NCBI GenBank assembly: GCA_019426215.1
Contig: CM033402.1
Coordinates: 682,001 to 746,000 of the forward strand
Direction of reading: 5' to 3'
DNA: 64,000 nucleotides
Source: Buddleja alternifolia
Taxonomy: Eukaryota; Streptophyta; Magnoliopsida; Lamiales; Scrophulariaceae
Below the pieces are notes generated by a model that had not been told where the DNA came from, did no database searches, and saw nothing but the letters and a program-made list of their open reading frames with translations. A program made the translations under genes and the position numbers. Below, piece after piece: positions 36,897-49,700 of the stretch (positions are counted from its first letter, which is position 1; each line of letters opens with the position of its first letter).

Positions 36897-39800
36897 ATGG
36901 CCAGTCTCTCCAGCTTCCCCTCAAACCCGAACCCGAACCCGAATTTCATCTCTCCCATGCTCCAACCCTACCTCGAACACCTAAACCAACACATTCAACC
37001 CGACCCGCCGCCCGACGACGAGGACCCCCCTTACGACGACGTTTCCGACAATGGCAGCCCCAATTCTTCCACCATCAATTCCGCCATTACAATCCCTAAC
37101 TCTAACCCTAATCCGATCAAGCTCCTCCACGTATCGTTCAACCAGGACTACAACTGCTTCGCCGGCGGCACCGACCGCGGCTTCCGAATCTACAACTGCG
37201 ACCCCTTCCGCGAGCTATTCCGCCGCGATTTCGCCGGAAACGGCGGCGTCGGAGCTGTCGAGATGCTCTTCCGATGCAACATCCTCGCCTTCGTCGGCGG
37301 CGGTGATATGCCGCAGTATCCTCTGAATAAGGTCATGATTTGGGACGATCATCAGAGCCGATGCATCGGCGAGCTATCATTTAGGTCTGAAGTCCGCGCG
37401 ATTCGATTACGGAGAGATCGAATTGTTGTTGTTCTCGAGCAGAAGGTTTTCGTGTATAATTTTGCGGATTTGAAGCTTTTGCATCAGATTGAGACGATTG
37501 CGAACCCTAAGGGGCTGTGTGAGGTATCACAGGCTGCGGGGGCGTTTGTGTTGGTGTGTCTAGGGTTGCAGAAGGGGCAGGTTAGGGTGGAGCATTATGA
37601 ATCCAAGAGGACTAAGTTTGTTATGGCTCATGATTCGAGGATCGCTTGCTTTGCGCTGTCGCGGGACGGTAATTTGGTGGCGACTGCGAGTAGTAAGGGG
37701 ACGCTGGTTCGGATTTTTAATACGCATGACGGGAGTTTAATGCAGGAGGTACATTTTACAGTTGATGTTGCTGTGGATTGATTTGCTATTGCTTTAGTAA
37801 TTTATCGCATGATAGTTAGTTCATACAAAGGTAATAATGTATGTATAGGTTTATAATGTATAGGACTGTTCAAAAAAAAATGTATGTATAGGTTCTGCTT
37901 TGTGATCAACATTCGACTGTTAGATTGACTTGTCGTAGGTTTATAATAAATATCTGGTGGGAGTGATTGCTATTATGTTGATTGTGATCAACATAGATCT
38001 TACATTTATAATACGCATGACAGGAGTTTAATGCAGGAGGTAACTTTTGATGCACATTTTACAGTTGATGTTGCTATGAATTGAATTGCTAATGCTCGAG
38101 AAATTTGTAGCATGATAGTTAGTTCATACAACAGTGATAATGTATGTATAGTTTCAGCTTTAGTGATGAACATTCGACTGTTGGTTCGAGTTGTCTTAGG
38201 TTTATGAATTATAATGTATAGTTGGTGGGAGTTATTGCGATTACAGATCAAAGAAGCGTATCCAAGTTACGGGGTTGCTACTCTTTGCTTTAATCCCATT
38301 TATCTGTGTTGTTAGGAGCTGAACTTGAGTTTATTATTGTTGCTTCTTTTGTTTGATGAGTGTGATTTTGGTGCTTCTGATTGTCTATTTATATAGAACT
38401 GTCTTGTTACATGAACAACCGTCATTTCCAAATAGTTCTACTTTGAGCTGAGGTTGCTGAATGAATTAGGATACGTACTTTGATGTGTTTTGGTTGTATT
38501 TTTGATTGTCTTTGCGTTATTTTAGAGTTTATCTCTGTGCTGGACTTGCGTGAAACGATATGCTATTGTCTTTCATTTGTTTTGTTTTTACTTGTTAGCC
38601 TGCATCTTGCTGAAAGTGTGTTTTCATAAAACTTACCCTTGGAAATACGATACAGGTAAGAAGGGGTGCAGACAGAGCAGAAATACATAGCCTGGCGTTC
38701 TCACCCACTGCTCAGTGGCTGGCTGTCGCAAGTGATAAGGGCACTATTCATGTTTTTGGCCTTAAGGTTGGGAGTGATAAATCGAATAGTCCTGATTCGA
38801 ACTCTTCTGCCGTAGCTTCTAGTTCTTCTCTCTCTTTCATTAGAGGTATCCTGTTTTTTTTCTGTTATTCCATCCTCCCATTTTGAGTGTCCATTTTATG
38901 TCAATTTTCCTATGTGTACAAAGTTAAACAATTTGATTCTTGTTTGTCTATTTATTTATTTTTTGTATTTAAAAATTTATGAAACCGTTGCTTATCTTAT
39001 GACGAATGATAATGTTACTTTATTTATTTTCAAATTAATTATGTTTATTGATATTGCATTCAAGTACATGAGTCTAGTTGATTTGTCAATAGCACTCATG
39101 ACCATTACACAATCAGTTCTGAAGTGTAGCAGTATTATATTTCATTTTTGGTTTTTTGTCTTTTCTGGGCTACTTAAACTATCATGCATACACCTTCTTA
39201 CTGGAGGTTTGACTAATTGCCATTCACAAGTAGTAGAGAGCACCCAGCATTTCCTTTGTGTTAGCATTTGCACTTAAAATCAAATTTTCTTTGTTGTAGG
39301 TGTTTTGCCCAAGTATTTCAGCTCCGAATGGTCAGTGGCTCAGTTTCGCTTGCCCGAAGGATCACAGTATATTGTTGCTTTTGGTCACCAAAAAAATACA
39401 GTGGTAATTCTCGGCTTAGATGGAAGGTCAGTTCAAAAATCCAACGCAAGAGTTATTTTAGGATAAATTACATAGACACCCCTGCCCTTGCGTGAGACCT
39501 AATTACGAAATCCATTTCAAGGTTTGAGGTATTACTAAAACTTCCCTGGTCAGTAGAAGTATATGATAATTTCAATTTCACTCACCCCCTTGTCTTTCAA
39601 ATTGTCATAACATGGAGCGTCTTGGTAATTTGCAAAATCTCGTGGCTTGTGATAATTACCCTGAGGGGGTGTGCATGTAGCTATCACTTTTTTTAATTAG
39701 TAAGAAGTTCCGCTTTGTTTCATCAGCAATCATCCCAACTTCTGAGTCGTAACCCCCTCCCTAACTCTCGATTTGAACCCCCACCCACACTCCACTGAAC

Positions 39801-40496
39801 AATGCAAAGATCCCTTTTTGTATCTAAAATTGTTGGATGGACTGGGTGCAACTCTTTCCATCCATCCAAGACCCATTGAATCATGAGGTGATCTATGGTG
39901 AAAAACACCCACCCCTACGTTTCAATGATTAAAGGTGGACCAGGTGTGTTACACACAGGGTTTTAAACGAGTCACGTCGAGTCGAATAAGTTGTTTGAAT
40001 TATTATCGAACTTCAAAATTTATGTTTGAACTTGATTTGGTCGTTAATCAATTTGAGCTCTAACGAGCTTTAATTGAGCCGCATACGAGTTGGGCTCGAG
40101 TACCTTGATTTTCTTGCACATATTTTATCATTTTTTACTAAACGAGCTGAGCTTCAAAACTTATCAAACACAAGAAAGGTATTCAAGCTTAGTTTGATGT
40201 ATAAATGAGCCAAGCTCAAACAAGCTTTTAGCGATTCGATCTCGAGTCACATATTGAGTAGCTTAGTTTGTTCTTTAGTCCATTTACACCGGTCCAGTGT
40301 AGAATGACCCGCTTTTGTATCTAAATGTAGTCTAGCGGAGGCTTCTCTCTCTTGTTAATATCTTCTTAAGGATTGTTAATGATCCGTGGATGAAATTATG
40401 TGCAGTTTTTACCGCTGCAAATTTGACCCGATGAGTGGCGGGGAGATGATGCAATTGGAGTATCACAATTTCTTGAAGCCTGAAGATGCTTTCTAG
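36897..40496 (+). CDS. ATG18A: autophagy-related protein 18a (WD40/PROPPIN)
   Basis: PROPPIN-family beta-propeller that binds phosphatidylinositol 3-phosphate on pre-autophagosomal membranes and supports autophagosome formation. Exons: 36897-37748, 38656-38845, 39300-39426, 40406-40496; 1,260 nt, 419 aa, close to Arabidopsis ATG18a. The ATG ([11 protein letters not shown]) is the only methionine of the open frame before the conserved domain. The frame stays open upstream to 36,723 but without an ATG. An acidic, proline-rich N-terminus ([12 protein letters not shown]) precedes the propeller. Visible: [32 protein letters not shown], the lipid-binding RRG motif at the exon 1/2 junction ([12 protein letters not shown]), [35 protein letters not shown], and the C-terminal SFYRCKFDP. 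Exon 1 is GC-rich in its third codon positions compared with flanking DNA. A copy of the exon 1 end lies in intron 1 (see finding). Confidence 0.94.
37985..38200 (+). repeat. duplicated exon 1 end inside ATG18a intron 1
   Basis: From about 38,010 the sequence repeats the exon 1 end and start of intron 1 (37,725-37,900): AATACGCATGACAGGAGTTT, CAGGAGGT, ACATTTTACAGTTGATGTTG, ATGATAGTTAGTTCATACAA. The copy keeps the CAGGAG|GT donor context. Confidence 0.8.
39455..39690. repeat. MITE-like sequence in ATG18a intron 3
   Basis: Bounded by ATAGACACCCC and GGGGGTGTGCATGTAGCTAT, roughly inverted. The interior has further CACCCCC and ATAATT pieces. Termini and target duplication are not certain. A second, unrelated repeat with CGAGCT-rich motifs fills about 39,930-40,310. 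Confidence 0.4.
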
Positions 40497-43131
40497 CATT
40501 GTCTGGACGGATGTACATATATGCTACTTTCCTCTTATAATATTTTTTAACTCTGCTACGTATGTAAATATCGAGATGTAAATGTAAATGTAACTAACAA
40601 TTCAGACTCGTTAATCTCTAAAGACTTAATATGTAAAAAATGTAAAAATTATCTGCTTGTACAGTTTTTTAACTTGCGAATTACAAATGATATTTCATTA
40701 CTATTGCTTCAATGATAATGCTTAATCATTCTTATGTTGTGACAGCCTATCCTCTTGGTGCTATTTGGAATTTTGGAATTTGGATTTTATATTAATTCTA
40801 TTATTGTCATGTTTGTTTTGAATTTCAAATTCTGGTTATAGAAAATAACTCAATTGAAATTCAATGTATTTTTCATTTATATTAATAACGTGTAATAAAT
40901 AAATTTGATTTAAATTACAGATGCTAGTTAGAAATTTCAACTTTACGTCCAAATGTTATCACAATAATTCATTGACGTTCATTTTCTAATAAAATAAATC
41001 ATGTGTGTGGAAAATCTGTGACACAGATGTTCTAGATGATAACGACGATAGGTAAAAAAAAACGACAATATGTCATAGCGGTCCAAGCAATAACCCGAAA
41101 GTCGTTGGCTCGGTCTTCTTCCAACCAATTACCTTATTCTTAAGCTACTACTAATATATATTGAAATGACCAAATATTAACAATTAACCAAAAAAATAAA
41201 GTGAAAAATACGCAACCATTTCTGTTTCCTCAATGAAACAATCACTTGTATACAGTTTTTCAATTTTTTTTGCTACTCTATCTAGGTTCATTGGCTCATT
41301 TTGCGAAAAAATTCGTCGAGTTTGGTCACATTCAACTAATTATATGGTTAATATTGTAACACTTTATACAAATTGAGTTGTCTCGGTCTGTACCAATGTC
41401 GAGCAGGGTTTTCTCCAAATTTTTTTTCTTTTTCTAGAGATTTGCTATGTAGATTTGCAAGTTGAGTAGACGCTTGTTATTTTGTTAATTAACTCACAAG
41501 TTTATTAATATTTTAAATTATTTTATATTTAATCATGTATTTATAATAAATATATATTAAACAATATAATACAACGAATATAATGCTTCAGGCTGTGTAT
41601 GAAAAATTGAGCTCGAACTTGAATTTGTAAAAATAAACCCATCGAGCTCGAACTTGAATTTGTAAAAATAAAGCCATCGAGCTCGAGCTTGAATTTAGAT
41701 CTTCTTTATAAGCTCATCTCGAGCTCCAGCTCGATTTGTAAAATTTGAGAAAATCTACGATTTTGCCAATGATGTCTTAGTTTAGTGGGAAGATGAAAGT
41801 CCCATACTTAAAAGCTGTGATGCACGGACACGGGACACATTTACGGACACGACACGAGATACGGATACATGAATTTCTTTAAAAAATTAGGACACAGACA
41901 CGGCTAAAACACGAATGTTTATGTGTATTTTTCTTTTCTCACAATAGATGGACACGGACACTGCACGTGTCCGACACTACACGAGATGATTTTTCGGAGT
42001 ATCCATGCATCATAACTTAAAAGTTATGAGTTCGATCCCATCAGATGTGTGAGTTATTTATCTACTTATATAGTAATTTATTGTTTATAGTTTATCAGTG
42101 TTCTGAAAATCGGACCCGACAACGAACCGAAAAAGTGACAGGGTCATGGGTCACCGGTTCAACCGTCAGGTCAACTGCGGTCGAACCGATGACATCATAA
42201 TTATGCAATAAATAATAATTAATATATAATATACTATGAAATATATAAAATATAAAAATATGATAAAAATAATATGTATATAGAATCTTTTAATATAAAA
42301 TTTATATGTATTTGTGTGTGTATATATAATATACCTCAGAAAGCCAAAATAAAATTGAACATGTAAACTTCCAAAACAAGACCCAAACAAAATTGAACAT
42401 GTAAACTTCCAAAACCAGACCCAATTTCTCTGCTGTATCACAATTATGAAAACATCTCATTTAGTTTTTATATATATATATATTTTTACACACGCCATCA
42501 CCACCCACAAACATTTAAACTTGGACAACACATACATAGAAGAAACGCAGAAACGCAGCAATCAGTGTGAGTTCTCTCTCTCTCTCTCTCTTATTTTCTG
42601 CGTGAGAGAAGGGTCAATTTTCAGATCTGAGGGAGAAAGAAAAGAGGGTTAAATTTCCAGATTTATACCAGCACGAAACGCCCTGTTGGAGTGACCTAGC
42701 AACGGTTTTTAAGGTTCACCGGTCCAACCAGCGGGTTGGACGGTTCTTAGCAAAACCCGAGGGTTTTGAGCCTTAAACGGTTTTATGGGTTAACAGGCTC
42801 ATTTTTAGGACCGATTCCGGTTCTTAGTGGTCGGACCGGGCGGTCAGTAGATAATTCGATATCCGAGGTAATAATAGAATCAGAAGAAAAGTCTACTATT
42901 CATTTTGAAAAGAAAGAAAGAAATGTCTACTATTCGTTTCACAGGAATTTAAGGCACTGATGAATAAGTCAAATTAGATGAATCTAGAAAGTCACGGTCA
43001 ATGAAAATAAAGGGGAAGAAAAAGCCTCTTTAATCAATAATTCAATATCCTATTCCTACACACTGAACAAGGATAAATAGCTCTTATTATTGATCATCAA
43101 TAATCATTATTATATGTCAAAATTTGCAGTG
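40497..43131. other. intergenic DNA between ATG18a and GST copy 1
   Basis: The first part of segmental unit A. It includes CGAGCTCGAACTTGAATTT repeats near 41,600-41,760, a stretch of GACACGGACAC-type repeats near 41,820-41,980, and a CGGTTC/GGACCG-rich repeat at about 42,095-42,870 with a TATA-rich middle. No gene is seen. Confidence 0.55.
43073..43079 (+). promoter_or_regulatory. TATA-like box of GST copy 1
   Basis: ATAAATA about 55 bp upstream of the ATG at 43132. The same motif and flanks (AATAGCT, TTATTGATCA) occur before the second GST at 62,125, so the promoter was duplicated with the gene. Confidence 0.4.
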
Positions 43132-44835
43132 ATGGCAATAAAGCTCTATGGACACCCTCTATCTGCACCAGTACAAAGTGTAATGTTCTGCTTAGAAGAG
43201 AAAGCTCTTCAGTATGAGTTTGTGCATATTGATTTACCAACTGGTCAGCACAAGAAGGAGCCTTTCCTTTCAATCAGCGTATGTAATCCCATCACACACA
43301 TATATATATATATATATGTATGTATGTATATTGAAATTAATTTCTCCTTTTATTATTAATATTTGTTGAATGTTTATTATTATGTGCTGTAATTTATGGA
43401 TGCAGCCATTTGGTAAAGTACCAGCCCTTCAAGATGGGGATTTGAAGCTATTTGGTAATTTTCTCATCTGTGTGTGTGCATATATATATATATATAGATT
43501 GTGGATGATTAAGGCAAAGGTTAAGAATATTGTTATTATTTGCTTCACATTAAGATGAAATACAATAGAAAAAGAGCAGATCAAAAAAAAAAAACAATAG
43601 AAAAAGATATATTTATTCAATTTATTTGGGGCTAGTATTTGGAGTGAAAGTATTTATCGCATGTCTTTCAAGGTGAGTTTGATCTAGGGGTTTAAGTCTC
43701 ATAATCACTTTGATTCATGGAAAATTATAGTTTGTTTTTGGTTTGGTTGCAACTAAGTGTATTTTATAAAGGAAGTGAACAATTATGTGATAAGTATAAT
43801 TTAGTTGATATATTTGGGTGCGATTGAGTCCTGACTAGAATTTTTCTTGATCCATTATCCATTTAGAAGTTTTTTTTTTTTTTTTAAATCCAAGACAAAG
43901 GGGACATCGTAATAATTTCGTGTTGACAGTCATAATTTTGAGTCACAAAGACTCTATCTAATTCCTTAAAGGAGGGAAGAATTACAATTAGTGGCAGTCT
44001 TGATTCGAACATGGGATCTCTTATTTAAAGTGGGTGATGAATACCAATAAACTATTTAAAAAGTCTTTTGACAAACTATGCTAAAACACTTTTGGCCTAT
44101 CGCAATATAAGGAGGCATGCTAAAACACTTTTGGCCTATCCGATATAAGGAGGTAGGAAAATACTTGTATACATCGGATTTTGCACTTGCATTGTTGTTT
44201 GACCTGACTATTATATAATTGATTATGAAAGAATTGATTATCGTAGAATTAAGTATGACTAAAGCTACTGAATCGTGTTACACAAAAGAGTGTCAGATAC
44301 TTGTCCAGACCCTTTTTTGTAGTCCAAGCGTAAATTTTTGAATTTGTCAACCGGGGGCTAAACGGGCTCTAATAAACCCAAAAGAAGCTTAATAGTTTTT
44401 ATTCTTCACTTGAAATCTTTTTCTTGATGTTGATTATTTGCAGAATCAAGGGCAATAACTAGATACCTTGCACACAATTATGCCGACAAAGGAACACCAC
44501 TTATGCCCAGTGATCCCAAAAAAATGGCATTAGTATCAGTTTGGATGGAAGTTGAATCCAACATATTTGAAGACACTATATCAAAACTCTCATATGGACA
44601 TCAAGAGAAACTAGGTAAAATTCTCGAGGTTTATGAGGCACGTTTGGCTGAATCAAAGTACTTGGGAGGAGAAGAGTTTAGCTTGGCAGATTTGCACCAT
44701 CTCCCTGTTATAAATTACTTGTCGGGAACCTTGTTTGATGGGAAGCCAAATATGAGTGCTTGGTATGCCGCTATGTTAGCCCGGCCCGCGTGGCAGAAAG
44801 TTGTGGAGAGGATGAAGCATAGCACTAAGAAATGA
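43132..44835 (+). CDS. GSTF: phi-class glutathione S-transferase, copy 1, with in-frame internal deletions
   Basis: Cytosolic enzyme family that conjugates glutathione to electrophiles. Three exons: 43132-43278, 43406-43454, 44444-44835 (588 nt, 195 aa). The start MAIKLYGHPLS is chosen by homology with copy 2 (MGIKLYGHPFS); an in-frame ATG at 43114 would add six residues. The N-terminal thioredoxin-like domain shows the candidate catalytic serine in GHPLS, then the glutathione-binding KKEPF, PFGKVPALQDGDLKLFESRAI. The helical domain has LGGEEFSLADLHHLP and the C-terminal ARPAWQKVVERMKH. Compared with copy 2, 18 net residues are missing after SKLSY, where the family normally has a helix lining the substrate pocket, and 4 more after NYLSGT. 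Both deletions keep the frame. The protein is shorter than the usual 210-218 aa; activity is uncertain. Confidence 0.85.
44066..44156. repeat. tandem duplication in GST copy 1 intron 2
   Basis: Two direct units containing GCTAAAACACTTTTGGCCTA and ATATAAGGAGG. Confidence 0.8.
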
Positions 44836-44945
44836 GAAGTAAAGTTGTTTTGTATGTTCCTGTCATATTTTGCATAATTTTCGTGATTAGAGTTGTGTTT
44901 TGAGATCTTTGATGGGGGGTGTAGAAAATGTTGTGTGCTTGAGGT

Positions 44946-45014
44946 ACCGATATCTTGGCCCGCCCTGTATGGTATAAGGTTGTGGAGAAGATGAAGCACA
45001 ACACTAGGACTTAA
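44946..45014 (+). pseudogene. relic of a GST last exon
   Basis: About 22 codons, TDILARPVWYKVVEKMKH followed by a short tail and TAA, aligning with the C-terminus of the two GSTs in the window. It lies 110 bp after the stop of copy 1, and the sequence behind it again resembles GST 3' flanking DNA (TGTTATTTTGCATGGTTTTT). No upstream exon is attached. It is the end of a third, mostly deleted gene copy or a local duplication. Confidence 0.7.
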
Positions 45015-45279
45015 GGTTGTTTCGTATGGTTATATGTTATTTTGCATGGTTTTTGTGATTGTGTTTGTGTTTTCAAAGATCTTTGTGGTGTATACAGTAT
45101 ATTTGCATATTAGTAATAAAAATTTTGTCCCACGGTGAGTCAGTCAAGCATGCATTTGTCCTACATGGATTTTTCAAAATTTTTTGGAGCTCAACTTACA
45201 AGGTAAATATGTATAGTGTTGGAGCTTTAAAGACAAATTCATTTGGAGCTCCACTACCTTATGGTGGGGCACTTATAAT

Positions 45280-46053
45280 TAGGGATGGCAACGATTTCGG
45301 GTTGAACCAGGAACCACTCCGAAACTGTCCCAACAGTTGCGATTCCTCCAGCTCTAATCGGATCGGATTCCGGTTCCAACTTATACTGGTCCTAGCGGTT
45401 TCAGTTCGGTTCCGTGTTGGACCCGGAACCACTTACCTTTTTTTTTCTTTGTTTTTTTTAAAAAAACAAATTAAAAGTATAAACCTTGAATTTATCTCGA
45501 AACTAGAAGGTGGCATCCTTAAATTTTTGATGTTTCTGTACTAATTTCCTCTGTAATGTAGTTTTGAGATAAAGATGTGAATTTTGAATTTTGTCACAAT
45601 TTTTCTATTAAAAGTATAAACCTTGAATTCATCTCGAAATCAGAAGAAGGTGGCATCCTTAAATTTTTGATGTTTCTGTACTAATTTCCTTGTAATGTAG
45701 TTTTGAGATAAAGATGTGAATTTTGAATTTTGTCACAATTTTTCTAGTCAAACAAATAGATCTTGTGATTTGGTACTATCTACATAGGTTGATTTTGTCA
45801 AAAAAAAAAAAAAAGCTCGCGCGGTTCTGGTTTCGGTTCCAAACTCAAGGGTACTTGCGAGTCTCACGGTTTTGGTTATCGCAGGTATCCGCAAGCGGTA
45901 GTGTAAATACAATACTCACGGTTACCCGTGGGTCGGTTCCGGGTTCTAGCGGTTTCGGGTCTTTCATTATCCGGTTCTAGGTCTCAAAAACTTATGCGGT
46001 TTCGGTTCTGGATCCTCAAGAACCGACACGGAACAGGCCCGTTGCCATCCCTA
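45280..46053. mobile_element. hAT-like MITE with 8-bp target duplication
   Basis: 774 bp, starting TAGGGATGGCAACGA and ending CGTTGCCATCCCTA, with flanks CTTATAAT (45272-45279) and CTAATAAT (46054-46061), one mismatch. Subterminal CGGTTCC/CGGTTTCGG repeats are in both ends. An internal segment of about 137 bp (with ATCTCGAAA and GGTGGCATCCTTAAATTTTT) is tandemly duplicated at 45,473 and 45,610. Confidence 0.8.
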
Positions 46054-46779
46054 CTAATAATAGCTTTTAGTCTTTGTTTTCTATATATATATATATATAT
46101 ATAGATATAAGAAAGAAGGGTTGGCTTCTAATTAGTCTAAATTTTTCGGTCACTTGAGATGGTTAATACGCTATTTCTAAGTGATTTCATTTTGTCCGAA
46201 AGAGGTATTATTATTTGGTGAGATACCATTTTGATTGAATAGGTGCCTTTCGGTGACATCTTGTGGAAGTCTATAAATACTTACTTGTCTTGGGCGAAGA
46301 TGATAGATCATAATAATCAAATATTTCTCTGTTTCTTTCTATATATTTTTTTTTTTTGGAAAAATCAATTACATTAAAAAGAAAAAGTTATAACAAAAAA
46401 AGTGCACAAGGTACTACCTTGCCACAACAACCAGTCTACATCAGACTAGAACCATATCGATACTAAGCTAATAAAGCTAATAGATTATACCATCTCCTGT
46501 ACTCTTGCTTAGGCCCTATAACCCGTGCAATGTCCAACAATGAACCAACTACTAAACCCATGTAGCTAGCTCCAGTCGATCAATCTATAACCAGTTGGTT
46601 TGGAGAGTCAAGTGTAAAACACCCCTCAGACTATTACTCGAGTAGAGTAGGGCTCAGGAGGACTAAGGTCATTATGCACGAAACAAGCTTTTTGTAGATA
46701 ACATAATCTTTACAAGCATCATAACAAGATACAAACCGATAGAAGTGATATTACAAATGTCCTATACTGGCTCAACACA

Positions 46780-49700
46780 TCACCAAGCAATCTTCCAAAC
46801 TCTTCTCAACACAAGGCTTTGAATCGAGTCTTTCAGTTTAAGTGCAACCAGACGATTCTTCACAATCTCAATTGCTTGTTTTGCAACTTCATTTGTACTA
46901 TTACATTTTCCATTGAACGTTCGTTCATTTCTTTCCCTCCAAATATTATACACAATAGATGCCAAAAGCATTCTTTGTGCTACATTAATTAGGTACTTAC
47001 CTCTCCATTTGGTGGAAACTCGTGTAATACCTATTTTCCAAGAATTCGCCGGCCAGGTAAAATTTACTTGTTGTTTAAGAACTGCAAGACAGAGTTGTGA
47101 GAATTGACATTGAAAAAATAAGTGATCATGTGATTCTATCAGTTGGCTATCACATAAGCAACAAAAGTTATTATTCAGAGCAATCCAAGGTTTATCTTTC
47201 GTAGATAATTTTTCCTTTATAGCTAGCAATAAAATAAAGATATTTCTAGGGATCTTACCTGGGCCTCTTAGTACAACATACCAAGATTTCTTCTCCTTTT
47301 TGTCTCGTAGAAATTCCCGAGTTGACTCATTATAGTAGGCACCGTGTGCTGTCCTGTTCCAAGTAATTCCGTCTTCTCCACCAGCTCGAACACTCGGTAG
47401 TTGCTCGCTAATCAGTCGGGTTATTACTGATCGTGGTCTTGGCCATCGCCACTCTCCATTTTCGATTACAGCATTAAGACGATTGAGCATTAAGACCTAA
47501 TTGCCTCGACCCAAGTGGGAAAGTGTCCTCTAAAATGCCCTACGGATGCCACGAGTCCTTCCACAAGAATATACTATCTCCAGTACCTATGGAAATCGAA
47601 ACACATGGTGTGATTATTTCCCTTAGTTTTAGTAGTTGTTTCCAGCACCAAGTACTAGAAGCCGACGACTTTGTAGCCCAAATTGACGAATCTCCCATGT
47701 GATTAGCCAATATCCATTCCACCCAGATAGACTTGTCATTTTTGGAAATAATGTCCCAAAGATGTTTGGCCATTAGTGCCATATTGCTAGTAGATAACGA
47801 TAAAATCCCAAGACCTCCTTCATTTTTAGGCTTACATACTTTCGTCCATTTGACCTTGGCATACCCTATTTTGATATTACCCTTCCAAAGAAATCGCCTC
47901 AAAAGTTTTTCAATATCTCTAATAACACTTTTTGGTAAGAAAAACACACCAGCCCAATATATACTCATTGATGAAAGAACTAATTTAATCAATTGAAGCC
48001 TACCCGCATAGGATAAGCTTTTTCTCGTCCAGGAAGAGATACGGTTCTCGACTTTCCTGACTAGAGGGGCACAATCAGCACTCCGAAGTCTGGACGTAGT
48101 CAAAGGAATACCTAAGTATCGAACTGGAAGTCTACCCTCCGGGAAATCGAAAATATCATTGATTGGAAGATTCTTTTCTTTAGCTTTTGCAGAGATGAAC
48201 AAATTACTTTTGGAAGAGTTTGTCTTAAGTCCAGCCAGCGATGTGAATAAGTCAGTACCTCTTTTCAGCGTGAGTATTGATTGTTCATCTGCATGACAAA
48301 ACAATAAAAGATCATCAGCGAATGCAAGCATGAAAGTTTTAGTTTTTTCACATCTCCAATGATATTGAAAGTTAGAGGAGTCGTGAATAAATTTAAACAA
48401 AATGCCATGCAAAATTTCCATAACAAGAACAAAAAGATATGGAGAAATAGGATCTCCCTGTCGTAGACCTCGAGCCCCCAAAAAGTAACTTTCCGCTTTC
48501 CCATTGATATTTATAGAGAACGATGGAGTCGTAATGCATTCCTTAATCCAACGTATAACAAACTTAGGATGGAAGTTCTGTAGACCTTTTTGGCACTCAA
48601 TCAATCTAATTTTGACAATGACAAGGAAATCTCCATTTTACTTATTTAATCCTATCTTTCCATTTTTCGCAGGACCTCCCAAGACAAGCATTATCCGATC
48701 AAATCAAGATCAATAAATTAAAGGGAAGTCAACATTTTATTATCCTGCCTTTCCATAATTTAGTTATCTACCTCATTCGTTTTTAGAAAGAATCCGTTGT
48801 GACAAATACGGAAGGAGCCGTTTCATTCTTTAAGTTTCTTTCTCCTATAAATATCTATTGTCTTGCTCTGGAAAAAATCACTAATTTTGAAGTATTTCTT
48901 AAGCTAAAACTCATTACGAGTAATTTTCTCTTGTTAGGTACAATCTTCAGTTCCAGTGAGAAAGAAGAAGTACCGGCCGTTGTTTTAGAGTTCCAACCAT
49001 TCAAACACGAGTGATTTGTGAGGAGTAGTCTGGAGTCAAGTCTCTTGTAATCCATTAGAGTAGACGTGTGGAAGTTTCATCTGGTTCCACACCTAGTCTC
49101 TAGGATCTTTTGAGCGATACTTAATCCTCATATCGAGTGTGTTTGTATTTTTCTCTTAAATAACATTATCTGTTTTTAAGTTTCCTTCTGGATTTTGTTT
49201 TGGAACTTATATGTTCCACCTTTTTTCTTTCAATAAAAAGTATTATTCAGTTTTAAGTTTGGTATCTATTAAGTTCCGTTGTGAAATTTTTAAATACCTA
49301 ATCCACCCCTCTCTTAGGCAATTCGTGAGTTACAAGTTCATATACTCTAAAATACGAATTAAGAATTTCCGTTCCACCATATCATATGCTTTCATAAGAT
49401 CCACCTTAAACGCACATCTCTCTGGTAAGTTCTTTCTTTTGTACCCATTAAACAGTTCTTGAGCAAGAAGGATATTATCACTAATATTCCTACCCGGAAT
49501 GAAAGCCGTATGTGCTTTGTCTACTAAATACTCCAACGAGCTTGTCATCCGGTTAGCTAGTATTTTCGATATGACTTTATATAAGACATTACAGCAAGCT
49601 ATAGGCCGAAAGTCACTGGGCTTCTTCGGAGCTTCTAACTTAGGAATAAGCGATATGAGTGTGGAATTAATGGATTTGAGGAGCTTTCCGGATTCGAATT

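Larger units (their letters stand above)
40558..45110. repeat. segmental duplication 2, unit A (with GST copy 1)
   Basis: Resembles 58,905-63,985 in order and orientation. Examples: AATTCTGGTTATAG at 40,823 and 59,098; ATTAATAACGTGTAATAAAT; CCCGAAAGTCG at 41,095 and 60,610; TACAACGAATA near 41,570; AAAATTGAGCTCGAACTT; then the GST gene and its 3' flank. It starts about 60 bp after the ATG18a stop. Confidence 0.8.

Noticed and set aside
45059..45544. Open frame of 161 codons on the plus strand
   Set aside because: It runs from the GST 3' flank and exon relic into a MITE; no family resemblance and no splice or start support.
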